A stretch of 64,000 bases of DNA from JAMXLO01 sp963812505 (GTDB taxonomy: Bacteria; Pseudomonadota; Alphaproteobacteria; Acetobacterales; Acetobacteraceae), in the NCBI GenBank assembly GCA_963812505.1, contig CAWEVM010000003.1:124001-188000 (forward strand), in the 5' to 3' direction. The notes beneath the pieces were generated by a model. It did not search any database. It was given only the letters and a program-made list of their open reading frames with translations, and had not been told where the DNA came from. Position 1 is the first letter of the stretch, and each line of letters starts with the position of its first letter. Positions 62,867 to 64,000 of the stretch are shown here, piece after piece. Made by a program: the position numbers and the translations under genes.

Positions 62867-64000
62867 ATGCTGCCCGCCGGCGCGACCGCGCGAGCGGCCG
62901 ATCTGCCCGGCCCATGGGTGGAGATGGGAAGCGACGGCGGACCCGACGTGCGCTCGGTCGTCGCGCGGGGCATGGCCTGCCCGAAGGTCGTCGCCGACGG
63001 AACCGCGCTGACCAGCGATACGCGCGGGAAGGTTGATGGCGATTACCCGGTGCTGACCTGCGCCCATGCCGCGCCAGCGTCGCGTGCAATCACGGTGGAC
63101 GGCTTGGCGGCTCCCGCTCTGCCGAGCGATATCAAGCGGATCGTGGTGATCGGGGATACCGGCTGCCGCTTGGAAGGCAGCTTCACCCAGGACTGCAACG
63201 ACCCGGCGAAGTGGCCGTTCGCGACCGTGGCCCGGCTGGCGGCGGCGCGCCGCTCGGACCTGGTAATCCATGTCGGCGACTATTATTACCGCGAAACCGC
63301 CTGCCCCGACAACAAGTCCCGCTGTGCCGGCAGCCCCTTTGGCGGCAACTGGGCGGTCTGGCAGATGGACTTCTTCGACCCTGCCGCGCCGCTGCTCGCC
63401 TCGGCGCCCTGGGTCATGGTGCGCGGCGACCATGAATTATGCAGCCGTGGCGGCCATGGCTGGTTCCGTCTGCTCGATCCGCATCCGACCCTCGACAAAT
63501 GCACGGATACGACGCTGCCGTACGCCTTGCGCATCGGTTCGCTGAGCCTTGTGCTGTTCGATGGCTCCGATGCCGATGATCGGAACGCCGATCCGGCAAA
63601 GGTGGCGGTGTATCGCGATCAGTTGAAGTCGGTGCTCGCCGACGTTCCAGCGCATTCCTGGCTGCTCACTCACCGGCCAGTCTGGGCGCTGGTGCAGGGA
63701 CACGCGGCCAAGCCTGGCAGAACACTGAACGCGACCGAGCAGGCGGCCATTCGCGACCTCGTGCCGGCGAGGTTGGACATGGTGCTCGGGGGCGGCGACG
63801 TTCATGACGCCATTGCGCAGCCGGTCAATCCCGGCATCGCCATCGACGGAGTGAAGATCCGCCGCGCCTTCGCGACGCCCGACTGCGGCTACGTGGGGCT
63901 GCATCGCGTGAGCCAGGGCTGGACCGGCACGGTCTGCTCGCTGACCGATGAGGTGCTGGCGCGCTGCCGGCTGCATGGCCGTCAGCTCGCCTGTCGCTCC
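62867..64000 (+). CDS. Secreted metallophosphoesterase, 3'-partial
   Basis: The frame stays open to the end of the window, giving at least 378 residues. Metallophosphoesterase motifs are complete: VVIGDTGCRLEG, HVGDYYYRET, VMVRGDHELCS, LLTHRPVWAL and GGGDVHD. The N-terminal Ala-rich segment (LMLPAGATARAAD) looks like the end of a signal peptide; ATG 62867 gives only a short one, so the true start may be upstream or obscured by an indel. It follows the LLM gene by 38 bp. Confidence 0.8.
   Translation, partial: MLPAGATARAADLPGPWVEMGSDGGPDVRSVVARGMACPKVVADGTALTSDTRGKVDGDYPVLTCAHAAPASRAITVDGLAAPALPSDIKRIVVIGDTGCRLEGSFTQDCNDPAKWPFATVARLAAARRSDLVIHVGDYYYRETACPDNKSRCAGSPFGGNWAVWQMDFFDPAAPLLASAPWVMVRGDHELCSRGGHGWFRLLDPHPTLDKCTDTTLPYALRIGSLSLVLFDGSDADDRNADPAKVAVYRDQLKSVLADVPAHSWLLTHRPVWALVQGHAAKPGRTLNATEQAAIRDLVPARLDMVLGGGDVHDAIAQPVNPGIAIDGVKIRRAFATPDCGYVGLHRVSQGWTGTVCSLTDEVLARCRLHGRQLACRS

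Noticed and set aside
1..64000. CRISPR array, rRNA genes or replication origin
   Set aside because: No regularly spaced short repeats, rRNA blocks or DnaA-box clusters were seen.

Overview
The window reads as chromosomal DNA of a GC-rich alphaproteobacterium, most likely Acetobacteraceae/Rhodospirillales (inference). The core block rpmF-plsX-fabH-ihfA-merR followed by tRNA-Pro(GGG), the DUF1491 protein, the ATGA/GTGA-coupled operons and frequent GTG/TTG starts all fit that group. Core genes are intact. Accessory genes carry an unusual number of single-base frameshifts.

Layout. 1-9.1 kb: an ankyrin protein, a TauE/SafE exporter, a PEP-mutase/isocitrate-lyase enzyme with a divergent LysR regulator, an NMT1/THI5-type ABC importer, DUF1491, a MaoC hydratase, a GNAT enzyme with a possible 22-residue microprotein downstream, an M14-like deacylase and a lineage-type hypothetical. 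9.3-11.6 kb: an OmpA-type porin, then decayed DNA (frameshifted lipoprotein, internally deleted serine recombinase). 11.8-22.1 kb: an EmrAB-type efflux pair, an aldo/keto reductase, two small membrane proteins, a frameshifted MOSC-ferredoxin reductase fusion, GrpB, a GNAT fragment, a dienelactone hydrolase, a nucleotidyltransferase and a GFA protein. 22.5-25.1 kb: an operon of a DUF2946-like protein, a PCu(A)C copper chaperone and two ferritin-like diiron proteins.

25.4-28.9 kb is the core block and tRNA-Pro. An IS256 transposase remnant abuts the tRNA and opens an accessory region: a DUF892 gene with two compensating frameshifts, an SDR, an amidohydrolase, two large repeat-rich proteins probably secreted by a type I system (one carrying a NodB-like polysaccharide deacetylase interrupted by a beta-rich insert), a damaged methyltransferase, and a glycan locus (gmd, rmd for GDP-D-rhamnose; three glycosyltransferases, two frameshifted).

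46.4-54.4 kb holds a metal-homeostasis locus. A Zur/Fur-type regulator, followed by a propeller-like protein, diverges from a seven-gene run znuA-znuC-znuB-DUF2946-outer membrane protein-copC-copD/cytochrome c. A dyad resembling a Zur box lies between them. The linkage of high-affinity zinc uptake to copper-type CopCD genes is the most system-like feature in the window.

54.4-64 kb: an uncharacterised three-gene operon (DUF362-like protein with an SRPBCC-like C-terminus, extended SDR, SRPBCC protein) diverges from an aromatic-type oxidation cluster (HpaB-like flavin monooxygenase, VOC protein, FAD monooxygenase, LLM flavin oxidoreductase). The window ends inside a secreted metallophosphoesterase.
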